From contig JAPLIW010000286.1 of NCBI GenBank assembly GCA_026388915.1, positions 1-13,049 of the forward strand: a stretch of DNA of 13,049 bases, read 5' to 3'. The stretch is from Deltaproteobacteria bacterium. Lineage in GTDB: Bacteria > Desulfobacterota > SM23-61. The translations under genes were made by a program, and so were the position numbers. The notes under the pieces were generated by a model. The model was not told the origin of the DNA. It did not search any database and worked only from the letters and a program-made list of their open reading frames with translations. How positions within the stretch are numbered: position 1 is the first letter of the stretch; each line of letters opens with the position of its first letter. Shown one piece after another: positions 1 through 6,714 of the stretch.

Positions 1-1
1 G

Positions 2-157
2 CAAGAGGCGAAGGGCCGTTTCCTGCTCATCAGGCTGGAGAAGCCGGAGCGTGCCGAACGGATGAGCAGAAGGGCATGTATGGAGGCCATGCGCAAGGCC
101 CCCCTGCGCCCGACGATGAAGTGGGAGAAACTCCGCGAACTGACCCGTGAGCCATGA
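2..157 (+). CDS. VapB-type antitoxin, C-terminal part (cut by left edge)
   Basis: The frame is open from the window edge and gives about 51 residues ending in KWEKLRELTREP before TGA. The stop overlaps the start of the PIN toxin gene in an ATGA tetranucleotide, the usual translationally coupled arrangement of vapB and vapC. The C-terminal tail, rich in Arg, Lys and Glu, with a W-E-x-L-R-E-L segment, resembles the toxin-binding tails of VapB/Phd-like antitoxins. The DNA-binding N-terminus lies outside the window, so the antitoxin class (AbrB, CopG or Phd) cannot be told. By family knowledge it would neutralise the PIN RNase and repress the operon. The identification rests mainly on position and overlap. 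Confidence 0.6.
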   Translation, partial: QEAKGRFLLIRLEKPERAERMSRRACMEAMRKAPLRPTMKWEKLRELTREP

Positions 158-573
158 TTCTCCTGGACACCAACGTGCTCATCTACGCGTTCGACCTTGA
201 ATCCGCCTTTTGCCAATGGGCGAGAGAGACGATCGCCGACGCCGTGGCGGGTGATGGCGCGGCCATCAATGCGGTGAGTCTGGCTGAGATTTGCGTCGGA
301 GATGCAAGCCCGGCAACCGTCGCCGACCGGATACGCAGTTGGGGAGTCGAGATTCTCGATGTGCCTGCGGCGGCCTCCCAGGTCTGCGCGAAGGCATACC
401 GTCAGTATCGGAAACGGCGGACACCTCAGCGCGGCACACCGGTCCCCGTCATGCCGCTTCCCGACTTTTTCATTGGCGCTCATGCCATGATCATGGGTTG
501 GGACCTCGCCACCGCGGATCAAGGCCGGTTCAATCAATATTTCCCTTCAGTATCTCTGAAGACGCCGCAATGA
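154..573 (+). CDS. vapC: VapC-type PIN-domain toxin ribonuclease
   Basis: A 139-residue single PIN domain, the normal length for VapC. The N-terminus reads ILLDTNVLIYA with the first acidic metal ligand at D5. E45 lies in SLAEIC, D104 in LPDFFIGAHA and D122 in LATADQGRF. These are the four conserved acidic residues that hold Mg2+ in PIN endoribonucleases, so the active site looks intact. VapC toxins cleave tRNA or rRNA when the labile antitoxin is lost. The start ATG overlaps the antitoxin stop by 4 bases, indicating coupled translation. The 3' end overlaps tail to tail by 40 bases with a doubtful minus-strand ORF. Confidence 0.88.
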   Translation: MILLDTNVLIYAFDLESAFCQWARETIADAVAGDGAAINAVSLAEICVGDASPATVADRIRSWGVEILDVPAAASQVCAKAYRQYRKRRTPQRGTPVPVMPLPDFFIGAHAMIMGWDLATADQGRFNQYFPSVSLKTPQ

Positions 574-821
574 GAAGGGGCGTGTACGCAAAACACATCC
601 AGTCTATGGAGTATGTCCAACCTCCGCTTCATCATTGCCAACACCATCCCTCCTACCTTCTGAAGCCGATAACTCGCCTCCGCTGACAGTCCCTCGAACT
701 GGGTCGCCCCCTTATAGAAAAACGCATAGTGCATGGAGTAACAACTTTCTTTCTCCCCAAGTAGTCGTTGCCGGTTGAAGCTTTCAATGTTTATGGGAGG
801 GTTTTCCACCGGGGTCTGCAT
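534..821 (-). CDS. Hypothetical protein, possibly a 5'-truncated gene
   Basis: A 95-residue ORF from an ATG with a fair AGGA about six bases upstream. I do not recognise a family. The same frame stays open further upstream, from the stop at 1113-1115 down to 534 (about 193 codons), and the extra part looks protein-like, with an amphipathic stretch LKILEKFPEVLERISFELG around 853-909. However, that upstream part has no in-frame ATG, GTG or TTG. Either the real protein is the short form or this is the remains of a longer gene that lost its 5' end, perhaps in the event that damaged the adjacent DUF5615 toxin. The region is visibly more AT-rich than the metabolic genes. The 3' end overlaps vapC by 40 bases. 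No membrane segment or signal peptide is visible. Confidence 0.3.
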   Translation of the reverse strand: MQTPVENPPINIESFNRQRLLGEKESCYSMHYAFFYKGATQFEGLSAEASYRLQKVGGMVLAMMKRRLDILHRLDVFCVHAPSHCGVFRDTEGKY

Positions 822-1030
822 GGAAATCCTGAACTTGCTTTTTTGTTGGCCAAGCTCGAAGGAGATCCTTTCCAGGACCTCTGGAAATTTCTCCAGGATC
901 TTCAGGGAAATGTGCCGGTAGGATGCTGAGGAAACCCCTGTTTCGGAGAAAACACTATTTGGTGAAATAGATTCAAGGCCCAGGGCAGAGGGAAAAAAGT
1001 TATTCGCTTTTTTAATGTATGGAATGAGTT

Positions 1031-1148
1031 TTAAAGCGGAAGAGATCTGCGGCGGATTTTTTGCTTTTCGATAACGACAATGGAGTTTCCTAATTTTTCG
1101 GGAGTGATTGTTTCAAGGAGAAAGGGGCATGTCGATGAGGAACTTCAC
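1031..1148 (-). pseudogene. DUF5615 (PIN-like) toxin remnant with internal deletion
   Basis: A GTG at 1148 overlaps the DUF433 stop as GTGA, exactly where a DUF5615 toxin normally begins. It reads (V/M)KFLIDMPLSP, the family's N-terminal metal-ligand segment with Asp6, and then hits TGA at 1113-1115. Shifting frame at that point gives LETITPEKLGNSIVVIEKQK followed by IRRRSLPL and TAA, which matches the usual C-terminus of DUF5615 proteins (L-E-x-[IL]-x-P-x-x-L ... VVIE ... R-R-x-L-P). Roughly 70 central residues, including the other acidic active-site residues, are absent. I infer an internal deletion with a length not divisible by three. The toxin should be inactive while the antitoxin gene next to it is intact. 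Family assignment is from memory of the family pattern. Confidence 0.7.
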
Positions 1149-1369
1149 CGGGCCAACTCGATAGTTTCATCTTCGGCCATATAGGCCGCGAAGCGAAGTG
1201 CCTGGTCAATATCCTCTGATTCCAAATAGGGATAGGCCCGGAGAATCGTTTCCTTTGTTTCCCCAGCAGCAAGGAGTCCCAGTAGGCGTGAAACAGGGAA
1301 ACGAAGACCTCTGATGCAGGGCTTGCCAAAAAAAACCTTTGGATCAACGGTAATGCGCTCAAATTTCAT
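1145..1369 (-). CDS. DUF433 family antitoxin
   Basis: A 74-residue protein of normal family length with the hallmark GKPCIRGLRFPV (residues 15-26), a helix-turn-helix-like middle (LLGLLAAGETKETILRAYP) and YLESEDIDQALRFAA. DUF433 proteins are small DNA-binding antitoxins paired with DUF5615/PIN-like toxins. The ATG has a strong ribosome binding site (GGAGGTGA, four bases upstream). The stop overlaps the GTG of the deleted toxin remnant. The gene begins only 29 bases after the encoded CCA end of tRNA-Leu on the same strand, with no clear promoter or terminator between, so it may be read through from the tRNA promoter. It is probably an orphan antitoxin now. Confidence 0.85.
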   Translation of the reverse strand: MKFERITVDPKVFFGKPCIRGLRFPVSRLLGLLAAGETKETILRAYPYLESEDIDQALRFAAYMAEDETIELAR

Positions 1370-1378
1370 CTTTCACCT

Positions 1379-1397
1379 CCCAACGATAGATATTGGG
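1379..1397 (-). promoter_or_regulatory. Small hairpin between tRNA-Leu and the DUF433 ribosome binding site
   Basis: On the minus strand CCCAA (1397-1393) can pair with TTGGG (1383-1379) across a nine-base loop. The 3' arm runs into the GGAGGTGA ribosome binding site of the DUF433 gene. It could mark the tRNA 3' processing boundary or mildly limit translation. With five base pairs it is weak and may be chance. Confidence 0.25.
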
Positions 1398-1398
1398 A

Positions 1399-1483
1399 TG
1401 GTGCGAGAGAGGGGATTTGAACCCCTATAGGTTTCCCTACTGGATCCTAAGTCCAGCGCGTCTGCCAGTTCCGCCACTCTCGC
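1399..1483 (-). tRNA. tRNA-Leu (anticodon TAG)
   Basis: An 85-base minus-strand tRNA with encoded CCA. The acceptor stem GCGAGAG (1483-1477) pairs with CTCTCGC. The anticodon stem CTGGA/TCCAG encloses the loop CTTAGGA, giving anticodon TAG (plus-strand 1447-1449), which reads CUN leucine codons. The long variable arm TAGG-GAAA-CCTA is typical of class II tRNAs (Leu, Ser, Tyr). The T arm AGGGG-TTCAAAT-CCCCT is followed by the discriminator A and CCA. All arms are intact. A consensus-like promoter lies 74 bases upstream. Confidence 0.97.
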
Positions 1484-1491
1484 AGAAGAAC

Positions 1492-1530
1492 AGTGCCTAA
1501 AGTGAGCTAGAGTTCGGAGTGCCTAGAGTT
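1492..1530. repeat. Short direct repeats in the tRNA leader
   Basis: AGTGCCTA occurs at 1492-1499 and 1518-1525, and CTAGAGTT at 1507-1514 and 1523-1530. The pattern is a decayed tandem repeat between the tRNA promoter and the mature tRNA. I see no function. Confidence 0.5.
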
Positions 1531-1556
1531 AAAGGTTGAAATACTGCTTCAGCGCT

Positions 1557-1584
1557 ATTATACAATAAATCCCTTTTCAAACAA
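1557..1584 (-). promoter_or_regulatory. Sigma70-type promoter of tRNA-Leu
   Basis: On the minus strand there is a perfect -10 box TATAAT (1562-1557) and a -35 box TTGTTT (1584-1579) with 16-base spacing. The predicted start near 1550 gives a 5' leader of about 65 bases before the mature tRNA, to be removed by RNase P. It may also drive the DUF433 gene downstream. Confidence 0.75.
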
Positions 1585-1655
1585 CAGTCAGCTTTTGCCT
1601 GGGAGAGAACCAGGGGAAACCGCTGGGCCTCACAGATGCGAGCCTCTTCATCCAT

Positions 1656-2708
1656 CTAGGAGAGGGCCATTGATCCCGTCTTCCGCAGGGTGGCTTCTGC
1701 TTCGGCCATGATCCGGTCGATCAGGCTCTCGACCGGCAGCAGGTCGCGAATCGGGCCCGTAACCTGCCCCACAAACATGAACCCTTCCTTGGTATCTCCT
1801 TCGTAAATAGCTTTCTGGTGGCGCATTGTCCCGTTGGCCAGGCGGGCCATTAGAACGAAGTCTCCTCCCTCGCCGGCCATCATTTTCCAGGCGGTTCCCA
1901 GGAACTGCCCCCAATTTTGTTTAAGGACTTTCTTAATCTCCAGGGCGCTGGGTATGGCTCTCAGGAGACTGAAGGATTCTCCCTGAGCGATCTTTTCCGC
2001 CACGGGGGTTTTCAGGACCCTTCCGGGCATGCCGTCAAAGGCGCTGCTGTAGAGCGTGTCCTGCTCCGTGGCCTTCAGGCAGAGCTGCTTGAAGTTGTCA
2101 TGGACCGGGCTTTCCTGGGTCAGGATGAAGCGGGTCCCCATGGAGATCCCGGCCGCGCCCAGGGACAGGGCGGCAGCCAGCCCGCGTCCGTCGTAGAATC
2201 CGCCGGCGGCGATCACCGGAATCTTCACCATGCTGGTGACAAAGGGGATCAGCACCAGGGAGGTGGCGTCGGCCCCATGGCCGGCCGCTTCGTTGCCGGT
2301 CACGATCAGCGCGTCACACCCCAGTTCAGCGGCCCGGGCCGCGTGCCTGGCGATGGCGATGGTACCGACCACTTTCCCGCCGTAAGCATGGACCTGGTCG
2401 ATGAACCAGGGTTTCCCGAGGGAATAGTTTACGAAGGGGACCTTCTCTTCGATGACCGCCTGAATGTTCTCCTTGGCCCAACCCCGGTGAAGAGCTTGAT
2501 TGACCATGAAGGGTTTGTCGGTCAATTCCCGGATCTGGCGGACCTGTTTCCTGGTGTCCTCCGGGCTGAACTGGGCGATGGCCAGGGTGCCCAACCCCCC
2601 GGCGTTGCAGACCGCGGCCACCAGCTTGGGGTTGGTGATCCAGTTCATCCCGGCGAGCATAATGGGGTGTTGAATGCCGAACATCTCGGTCATCGGGGTT
2701 CTGATCAT
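1656..2708 (-). CDS. Nitronate monooxygenase / FabK-like FMN-binding protein
   Basis: A 350-residue TIM-barrel flavoprotein of the nitronate monooxygenase/2-nitropropane dioxygenase family, which includes FabK enoyl reductases. The N-terminus (TEMFGIQHPIMLAGM), NAGGLGTLA (35-43), GNEAAGHGAD (138-147, with H144 at the position of the catalytic histidine), AAGGFYDGRG (167-176) and GAAGISMGTRF (184-194, phosphate binding for FMN) are all present. These enzymes oxidise alkyl nitronates using FMN and O2; several relatives act as enoyl-thioester reductases or have unknown substrates, so the substrate cannot be assigned. The start has an AAGGGAG ribosome binding site. It is transcribed away from the amidase through a shared 205-base region. 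It ends in TAG and the protein has normal family length. Confidence 0.85.
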   Translation of the reverse strand: MIRTPMTEMFGIQHPIMLAGMNWITNPKLVAAVCNAGGLGTLAIAQFSPEDTRKQVRQIRELTDKPFMVNQALHRGWAKENIQAVIEEKVPFVNYSLGKPWFIDQVHAYGGKVVGTIAIARHAARAAELGCDALIVTGNEAAGHGADATSLVLIPFVTSMVKIPVIAAGGFYDGRGLAAALSLGAAGISMGTRFILTQESPVHDNFKQLCLKATEQDTLYSSAFDGMPGRVLKTPVAEKIAQGESFSLLRAIPSALEIKKVLKQNWGQFLGTAWKMMAGEGGDFVLMARLANGTMRHQKAIYEGDTKEGFMFVGQVTGPIRDLLPVESLIDRIMAEAEATLRKTGSMALS

Positions 2709-2738
2709 GTTTAGCTCCCTTCCTTCCGGCCCGATGTA

Positions 2739-2767
2739 TGTATACCCGGAAAGAAAAAGGAAAGCAA
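2739..2767 (-). promoter_or_regulatory. Candidate promoter of the nitronate monooxygenase-like gene
   Basis: On the minus strand TTGCTT (2767-2762), a 17-base spacer and TATACA (2744-2739). The implied start lies about 25 bases before the ATG at 2708, leaving room for the AAGGGAG ribosome binding site. Spacing is ideal and the boxes are moderate matches. Confidence 0.5.
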
Positions 2768-2781
2768 TGGCCCAGGCTCAA

Positions 2782-2820
2782 AAAACTTCGCGATTTTCCA
2801 AAAATTCAGGAAAACTTCGC
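2782..2820. repeat. Direct repeat between divergent promoters (possible operator)
   Basis: AAAACTTCGC occurs at 2782-2791 and again at 2811-2820, 29 bases apart start to start, close to three helical turns. The pair sits between the minus-strand promoter at 2739-2767 and the plus-strand promoter at 2849-2878. This is where a dimeric regulator controlling both genes could bind. No regulator gene is in the window. Confidence 0.35.
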
Positions 2821-2848
2821 TGGAATATTTCGCAGCTGTCCAATTTTC

Positions 2849-2878
2849 TTGACACCTCGAATCCCTGCCCGGTATACT
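2849..2878 (+). promoter_or_regulatory. Sigma70-type promoter of the amidase gene
   Basis: A perfect -35 box TTGACA (2849-2854), an 18-base spacer and -10 box TATACT (2873-2878). The predicted start near 2885 is just upstream of the AAAGGAG sequence at 2891-2897 and the ATG at 2914. This rules out translation from the much longer open frame that begins inside the divergent gene at 2674. Confidence 0.75.
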
Positions 2879-2913
2879 CGCACCATCTTGAAAGGAGCTT
2901 TGGTCAAGAACTT

Positions 2914-4329
2914 ATGGACAGGATATCTGATTTCGAAAAGTATGATGGGCTGGGGCTGGCGGACCTGGTGAGGCGGGGGGAGGTCAAGGCCATTGAACTG
3001 CTGGAAACCGTGATCCGACGAATCGAGGCCCTCAATCCAAAGGTCAACGCTGTCGTAACCCGCATGTACGATCAGGCGCGGGCGGCTATCGCGGCCGGTC
3101 TGCCCGTCGGGCCTTTCACCGGCGTTCCCTATTTCCTGAAGGGCCTGCATCTGCTCTACGCCGGGGTTCCGACGACTTACGGGAGCCGGTTCTTCGCCGA
3201 CTTCGTTCCGGATCACGACAGCACCATGACCGTAAGGCTCAAGCGGGCCGGGCTGGTCATCTGCGCCAAGACCAATACCCCCGAGTTCGGCCAGGCCACG
3301 GGCACAGACCCTGTTCTCTTCGGCTCCACCCGAAATCCCTGGAATCCGAATATCAGTTGCGGCGGGTCCAGCGGCGGGGCGGCGGCGGCGGTGGCTGCGG
3401 GGATGGTCCCCATGGCCCACGCCACCGACGGGGGCGGATCGATCCGGATTCCCGCTTCCTGCTGCGCCCTTTTCGGGCTGAAACCAACCCGGGCCCGAAC
3501 ACCTTACGGCCCCGATATGGGCGAAGGATGGAGCGGGGCGGCCGTGGGACACGCGGTGACGCGCAGCGTGCGGGACAGCGCGGCGCTCCTGGATGTCACC
3601 GCGGGTCCGGACGTGGGAGACCCCTACTGGGCTCCACCCCCTGCGGGTTCTTTCCTGGAGGAGGTCGGGCTGGATCCAGGAAAGCTTCGGATCGCCCTCT
3701 GCACGGTCAGTTTCAACGGATCGCCGGTTGACCGCGTCTGCATTGATGCCGCACAAAACGCCGCCAGGCTGTGCCAGTCACTCGGCCATCCCGTGGAAGA
3801 GGCCCAGCCGCAGGTGGACGGCGCAGAACTGCGGGAGGCGCAGCGGGTCATCGTGATCTCCAGCATCCGGGCCACGCTGGATGCACGGGCCCGGGTGACG
3901 GGAAAATCCTGGACCGAGGAAAACGTCGAGAGAATGACCTACGCTTCGGCCAAGGGGGCGGATTCGGTGAACGGCGCGGATTACGCCCGGTCCATTCAGG
4001 CCATTCACCGGGCGGGAAGGCAGGTGGGCCGCTTCTTTGAAAAGTACGACGTTCTCTTGACGCCGACCCTGGCGTGCGCCCCGTTACCCCTGGGCCAGCC
4101 GGACATGATGGCCACGGATGTGGAAGTGTTTCGGGATCCTTTGATGCGCACCATCGGTTTCACGTCGCTGTTTAACGCCGCCGGCAACCCGGCCATGTCG
4201 GTTCCGCTCCACTGGAACGACGCCGGACTGCCCATCGGAATACAATTCGCGGGTCGATTCGGCGACGAGGCCACGCTCCTTCGATTGGCCGCACAACTGG
4301 AAAAAGCCAGGCCCTGGGCCGGGCGGTAG
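2914..4329 (+). CDS. Amidase-signature family hydrolase
   Basis: A 471-residue amidase-signature enzyme, normal length. The Ser-cisSer-Lys triad is visible: K76 in GVPYFLKGLH, S152/S153 in GGSSGGAAAAVAAG, and the nucleophile S176 in TDGGGSIRIPAS. The nearby CCALFGLKPTRAR and the C-terminal GLPIGIQFAGRFGDEATLLRLA are typical. The DGGGSIRIPASCC wording resembles 6-aminohexanoate-cyclic-dimer hydrolase and related broad amidases rather than GatA, and no gatB or gatC is nearby, so a role in hydrolysing small amides is more likely. The conserved Asp after the catalytic Lys is Gly here (LKG instead of LKD). I chose ATG 2914 because it lies just after a strong promoter and AAAGGAG, although the ribosome-binding-site spacing (16) is long. 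The open frame extends upstream to 2674, but that part overlaps the divergent gene. Confidence 0.85.
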   Translation: MDRISDFEKYDGLGLADLVRRGEVKAIELLETVIRRIEALNPKVNAVVTRMYDQARAAIAAGLPVGPFTGVPYFLKGLHLLYAGVPTTYGSRFFADFVPDHDSTMTVRLKRAGLVICAKTNTPEFGQATGTDPVLFGSTRNPWNPNISCGGSSGGAAAAVAAGMVPMAHATDGGGSIRIPASCCALFGLKPTRARTPYGPDMGEGWSGAAVGHAVTRSVRDSAALLDVTAGPDVGDPYWAPPPAGSFLEEVGLDPGKLRIALCTVSFNGSPVDRVCIDAAQNAARLCQSLGHPVEEAQPQVDGAELREAQRVIVISSIRATLDARARVTGKSWTEENVERMTYASAKGADSVNGADYARSIQAIHRAGRQVGRFFEKYDVLLTPTLACAPLPLGQPDMMATDVEVFRDPLMRTIGFTSLFNAAGNPAMSVPLHWNDAGLPIGIQFAGRFGDEATLLRLAAQLEKARPWAGR

Positions 4330-4376
4330 CCTCCCCTGGCGGCCTTTTAGCTGATGAGGGGAAAAAACTTGATGGG

Positions 4377-4406
4377 ACACAGATGAACACAGATAAACAC
4401 AGATTC
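4377..4406. repeat. Tandem repeat, three 10-base units
   Basis: Three consecutive units ACACAGATGA, ACACAGATAA and ACACAGATTC. The unit length equals about one helical turn. A related but diverged array lies at 4582-4611. Confidence 0.75.
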
Positions 4407-4453
4407 CTTTTTGGCAAAAATCTAACCCGGGCAAGCCGGAACCAAATAGGATG

Positions 4454-4516
4454 TTGTAGGGGCGGCCCCATGTGGCCGCCCGCAAGATGGGCAACCACAC
4501 CGGGTTGCCCATACAA
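4454..4516. repeat. Palindromic double-hairpin element
   Basis: Outer TTGTA (4454-4458) and TACAA (4512-4516) enclose two strong hairpins. The first is GGGCGGCC (4460-4467) with GGCCGCCC (4474-4481). The second is ATGGGCAACC (4487-4496) with GGTTGCCCAT (4503-4512). Its left end TTGTAGGGGCG recurs at 9092. This looks like a REP- or MITE-like intergenic repeat. Confidence 0.65.
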
Positions 4517-4581
4517 TTTGTGACCCTTTTGGCCTCAATTTAAGCGATAGGTAAGAGACTAAAGACAAAAGATTAAATTGG

Positions 4582-4611
4582 ACGCGGATGAAGGCGGATA
4601 AACACGGATGA
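4582..4611. repeat. Tandem repeat, three degenerate 10-base units
   Basis: Units ACGCGGATGA, AGGCGGATAA and ACACGGATGA. Their GGAT[GA]A core matches the CAGAT[GA]A core of the array at 4377-4406, so the two arrays appear to be related decayed repeats. Confidence 0.65.
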
Positions 4612-4695
4612 AGGGTTAAGGACAAAGTCCAAATGCCAAGCACCAAATCCCAAATGAAATGAAAATGACTTCCTAAACAAGAACAAGGAGATGCC

Positions 4696-6633
4696 ATGGC
4701 GAACTCACTTAAACACCTGTTCTCCCCGATCCGGGTCAAGAAAATGGAAATTCCGAACCGCATCGTCATGCCGCCCATGGGGACGAACCTGGGCAACCCG
4801 GACGGCACGGTGAGCGAAGCAAACCTGGCCTACATGAAAAGGAGAGCCCGGGGAGGGGCGGGACTGATCATCACTGAAATTTCGGCCATTCATCCCAGCG
4901 GAATGGCCATTCCTTCCGAGCTGGGCTCTTACGACGACCGTTTCATCCCCGGCCTGAAGATGCTGGCCGACGTAATTCATTCCCATGGAAGCAAGGCTGT
5001 CCTGCAGCTTCACCATACGGGGCGGGAAAGCCTCTTTATGCTGAAAGCCGGCAAGGCCATCGCCCCTTCACCCATCCGTTCCCTGGTCTTCGGCATGACC
5101 CCGCGGGAGATGACCCGGGAGGAGATCCAGGAGTTGATCGCCGCATTCGGCGCCGCGGCCTTCCGGGGGAAGCAGGCCGGGTTTGACGCGGTCGAGGTCC
5201 ATGGAGCCCATGGATACCTGCTCACCCAGTTTCTGTCCGCCCTTTCGAACCAGCGCACGGATGAGTACGGGGGCGATTTATCCAACCGCAGCCGGTTTAT
5301 CCGGGAAGTTCTGCAGGCGGTCCGCCGGCGGGTGGGGGAGGATTTCCCCGTTTCTCTCCGCCTATCCGCGGAAGAATTCATCAAGGGGGGTTATACGGTA
5401 GAGGATTTGAAACCCCTTCTCCCGGAATGGGTCAAGGCCGGGGCCGACATCATCCACGCCTCTCTCGGCACCCACGGGAGCCCGGGCGGGATCACCAGCG
5501 CTCCCATCGAATACCCGCCGGGTTTCAACGTGGGGCGGGCGAAAAGAATCAAGGAGATCGTGAATGTGCCGGTGATCGGCGTGGGACGATTCACCGATCT
5601 CCCCCTGGCCGATGAAGTCATCGGACGGGGAGATGCGGACCTCGTCGCTTTCGGGCGACAGTTTCTGGCCGACCCCGACTTCATCCTCAAATCCCGGGAG
5701 GGCCGCTTCGAGGACGTCCGCAAGTGTATCGCCTGCAACCAGGGCTGTATCGAGCGTTTGATCCTGGGGGAAGGGAATATCCGCTGCGCCATCAACCCCG
5801 AAACCGGCCAGGAGACCCTCTACCCGCAGGGACCCGCGGCGGTCCGGCGAAGGGTCTGGGTGATCGGCGGGGGACCGGCCGGCCTGACCGCGGCTTGGGA
5901 AGCCGCCCGCCTGGGGCACCGGGTCGACCTTTTCGAAAAAGAAAAGGAATGGGGAGGACAACTGCGGTACGCCGGCAAGCCGCCCTTCAAGGGCATTTAC
6001 CAGGAGTGGGGGGCATGGCTTGGAGCCCAGGCGAGGAAAATGGGGGTCAACCTTCACCCGGGGGTGGAAGCTACGGAGAAAATGATCCAGGAGGGGAATC
6101 CCGAGGCGGTCATCCTGGCTGCGGGCGGGGAAAAGATCATCCCGGATATCCCGGGAATCGATCTTCCCCATGTGACGGATGCGTGGCAGATCCTGAGCGG
6201 CGAGGTGGCTCCGAAGAAACAAGTCCTGGTGATCGGCGGGGGTTTAATCGGCATGGAGACGGCGGATTTTCTGGGTCAAAAAGGAACCCAGGTGACTCTG
6301 GTGGAGGTCCTGAAACGTTCCCCCGTTCTGAAAATCACCTCCCATGGCTACATGCTCCACACTCGTCTCCGGGAAGCAGGCTGCAAGCTTCTCTTCGACA
6401 CCGCGGTGAAGCGGATCGAAACGTCCTCGGTCACTATTCTGAGCCAGGGCGCGGAGGAGGTCCTCTCCCCCATCGAACAGGTGGTGATTGCCGTGGGTTT
6501 AAAGCCCACGGAGAATCTCAAAAAATTTCTGGAGAGCAAAGGGATTCGTCATTTTGTGGTTGGGGATGCGGTTTTACCCCGCCGGATCATCGAGGCCACG
6601 GAGGAAGGGGCGAAGGCGGCGTGGAGCCTCTGA
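4696..6633 (+). CDS. Old Yellow Enzyme / 2,4-dienoyl-CoA reductase-like fused oxidoreductase
   Basis: A 645-residue enzyme with the full FadH/enoate-reductase architecture. Residues 1-340 form an FMN TIM barrel (RIVMPPMGTNLG at 22-33, HGAHGYLLTQFLSALSNQRT at 169-188, DEYGGDLSNRSRF). A 4Fe-4S site follows with C344, C347, C351 and C364 (CIACNQGC ... RC). An FAD Rossmann motif is at 388-396 (WVIGGGPAG) and an NAD(P) motif at 512-519 (VIGGGLIG). Such enzymes pass electrons from NAD(P)H through FAD and Fe-S to FMN to reduce activated C=C bonds, for example in 2,4-dienoyl-CoA, enoates or bile-acid-type enones; the substrate cannot be fixed from sequence. All cofactor motifs look intact. AAGGAG precedes the ATG by six bases. 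Flanking gaps are repeat-filled, so it is probably monocistronic. It is cytoplasmic, with no signal peptide. Confidence 0.9.
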   Translation: MANSLKHLFSPIRVKKMEIPNRIVMPPMGTNLGNPDGTVSEANLAYMKRRARGGAGLIITEISAIHPSGMAIPSELGSYDDRFIPGLKMLADVIHSHGSKAVLQLHHTGRESLFMLKAGKAIAPSPIRSLVFGMTPREMTREEIQELIAAFGAAAFRGKQAGFDAVEVHGAHGYLLTQFLSALSNQRTDEYGGDLSNRSRFIREVLQAVRRRVGEDFPVSLRLSAEEFIKGGYTVEDLKPLLPEWVKAGADIIHASLGTHGSPGGITSAPIEYPPGFNVGRAKRIKEIVNVPVIGVGRFTDLPLADEVIGRGDADLVAFGRQFLADPDFILKSREGRFEDVRKCIACNQGCIERLILGEGNIRCAINPETGQETLYPQGPAAVRRRVWVIGGGPAGLTAAWEAARLGHRVDLFEKEKEWGGQLRYAGKPPFKGIYQEWGAWLGAQARKMGVNLHPGVEATEKMIQEGNPEAVILAAGGEKIIPDIPGIDLPHVTDAWQILSGEVAPKKQVLVIGGGLIGMETADFLGQKGTQVTLVEVLKRSPVLKITSHGYMLHTRLREAGCKLLFDTAVKRIETSSVTILSQGAEEVLSPIEQVVIAVGLKPTENLKKFLESKGIRHFVVGDAVLPRRIIEATEEGAKAAWSL

Positions 6634-6647
6634 AAAAATTTTTCTCT

Positions 6648-6674
6648 CGCAGAGGCCGCGGAGAACACGGAGGA
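6648..6674. repeat. Degenerate period-9 repeat after the oxidoreductase gene
   Basis: Units CGCAGAGGC, CGCGGAGAA and CACGGAGGA follow the stop codon at 6633. They resemble the other decayed tandem arrays in the window. Confidence 0.5.
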
Positions 6675-6714
6675 CCCCCCCCTTTTTCTAACCCTTTGCG
6701 GTCTAAATCATTAA

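Larger units (their letters stand above)
4330..4695. other. Gene-free gap rich in repeats
   Basis: This 366-base gap between the amidase and the oxidoreductase contains no convincing ORF. It holds two period-10 tandem repeats (4377-4406, 4582-4611), a double-hairpin palindromic element (4454-4516), and an AT-rich tract before the ribosome binding site AAGGAG of the next gene. No good promoter or T-tailed terminator was seen. Confidence 0.6.

Noticed and set aside
1..1584. Integrated genomic island at tRNA-Leu
   Set aside because: Toxin-antitoxin genes flank the tRNA, but there is no integrase gene and no duplicated tRNA 3' end in the window.
1917..2714. 265-residue plus-strand open frame
   Set aside because: It lies wholly antisense to the nitronate monooxygenase-like gene, whose family motifs are clear, and its own translation is Gly/Pro-rich without recognisable motifs.
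2674..2913. N-terminal extension of the amidase
   Set aside because: It overlaps the start of the divergent gene and lies upstream of a TTGACA/TATACT promoter. The extra 80 residues do not look like an amidase.
4330..4375. Intrinsic terminator after the amidase (CCCCT/AGGGG)
   Set aside because: The loop is 19 bases and the stem is followed by an A-run, not a T-run, on the coding strand.
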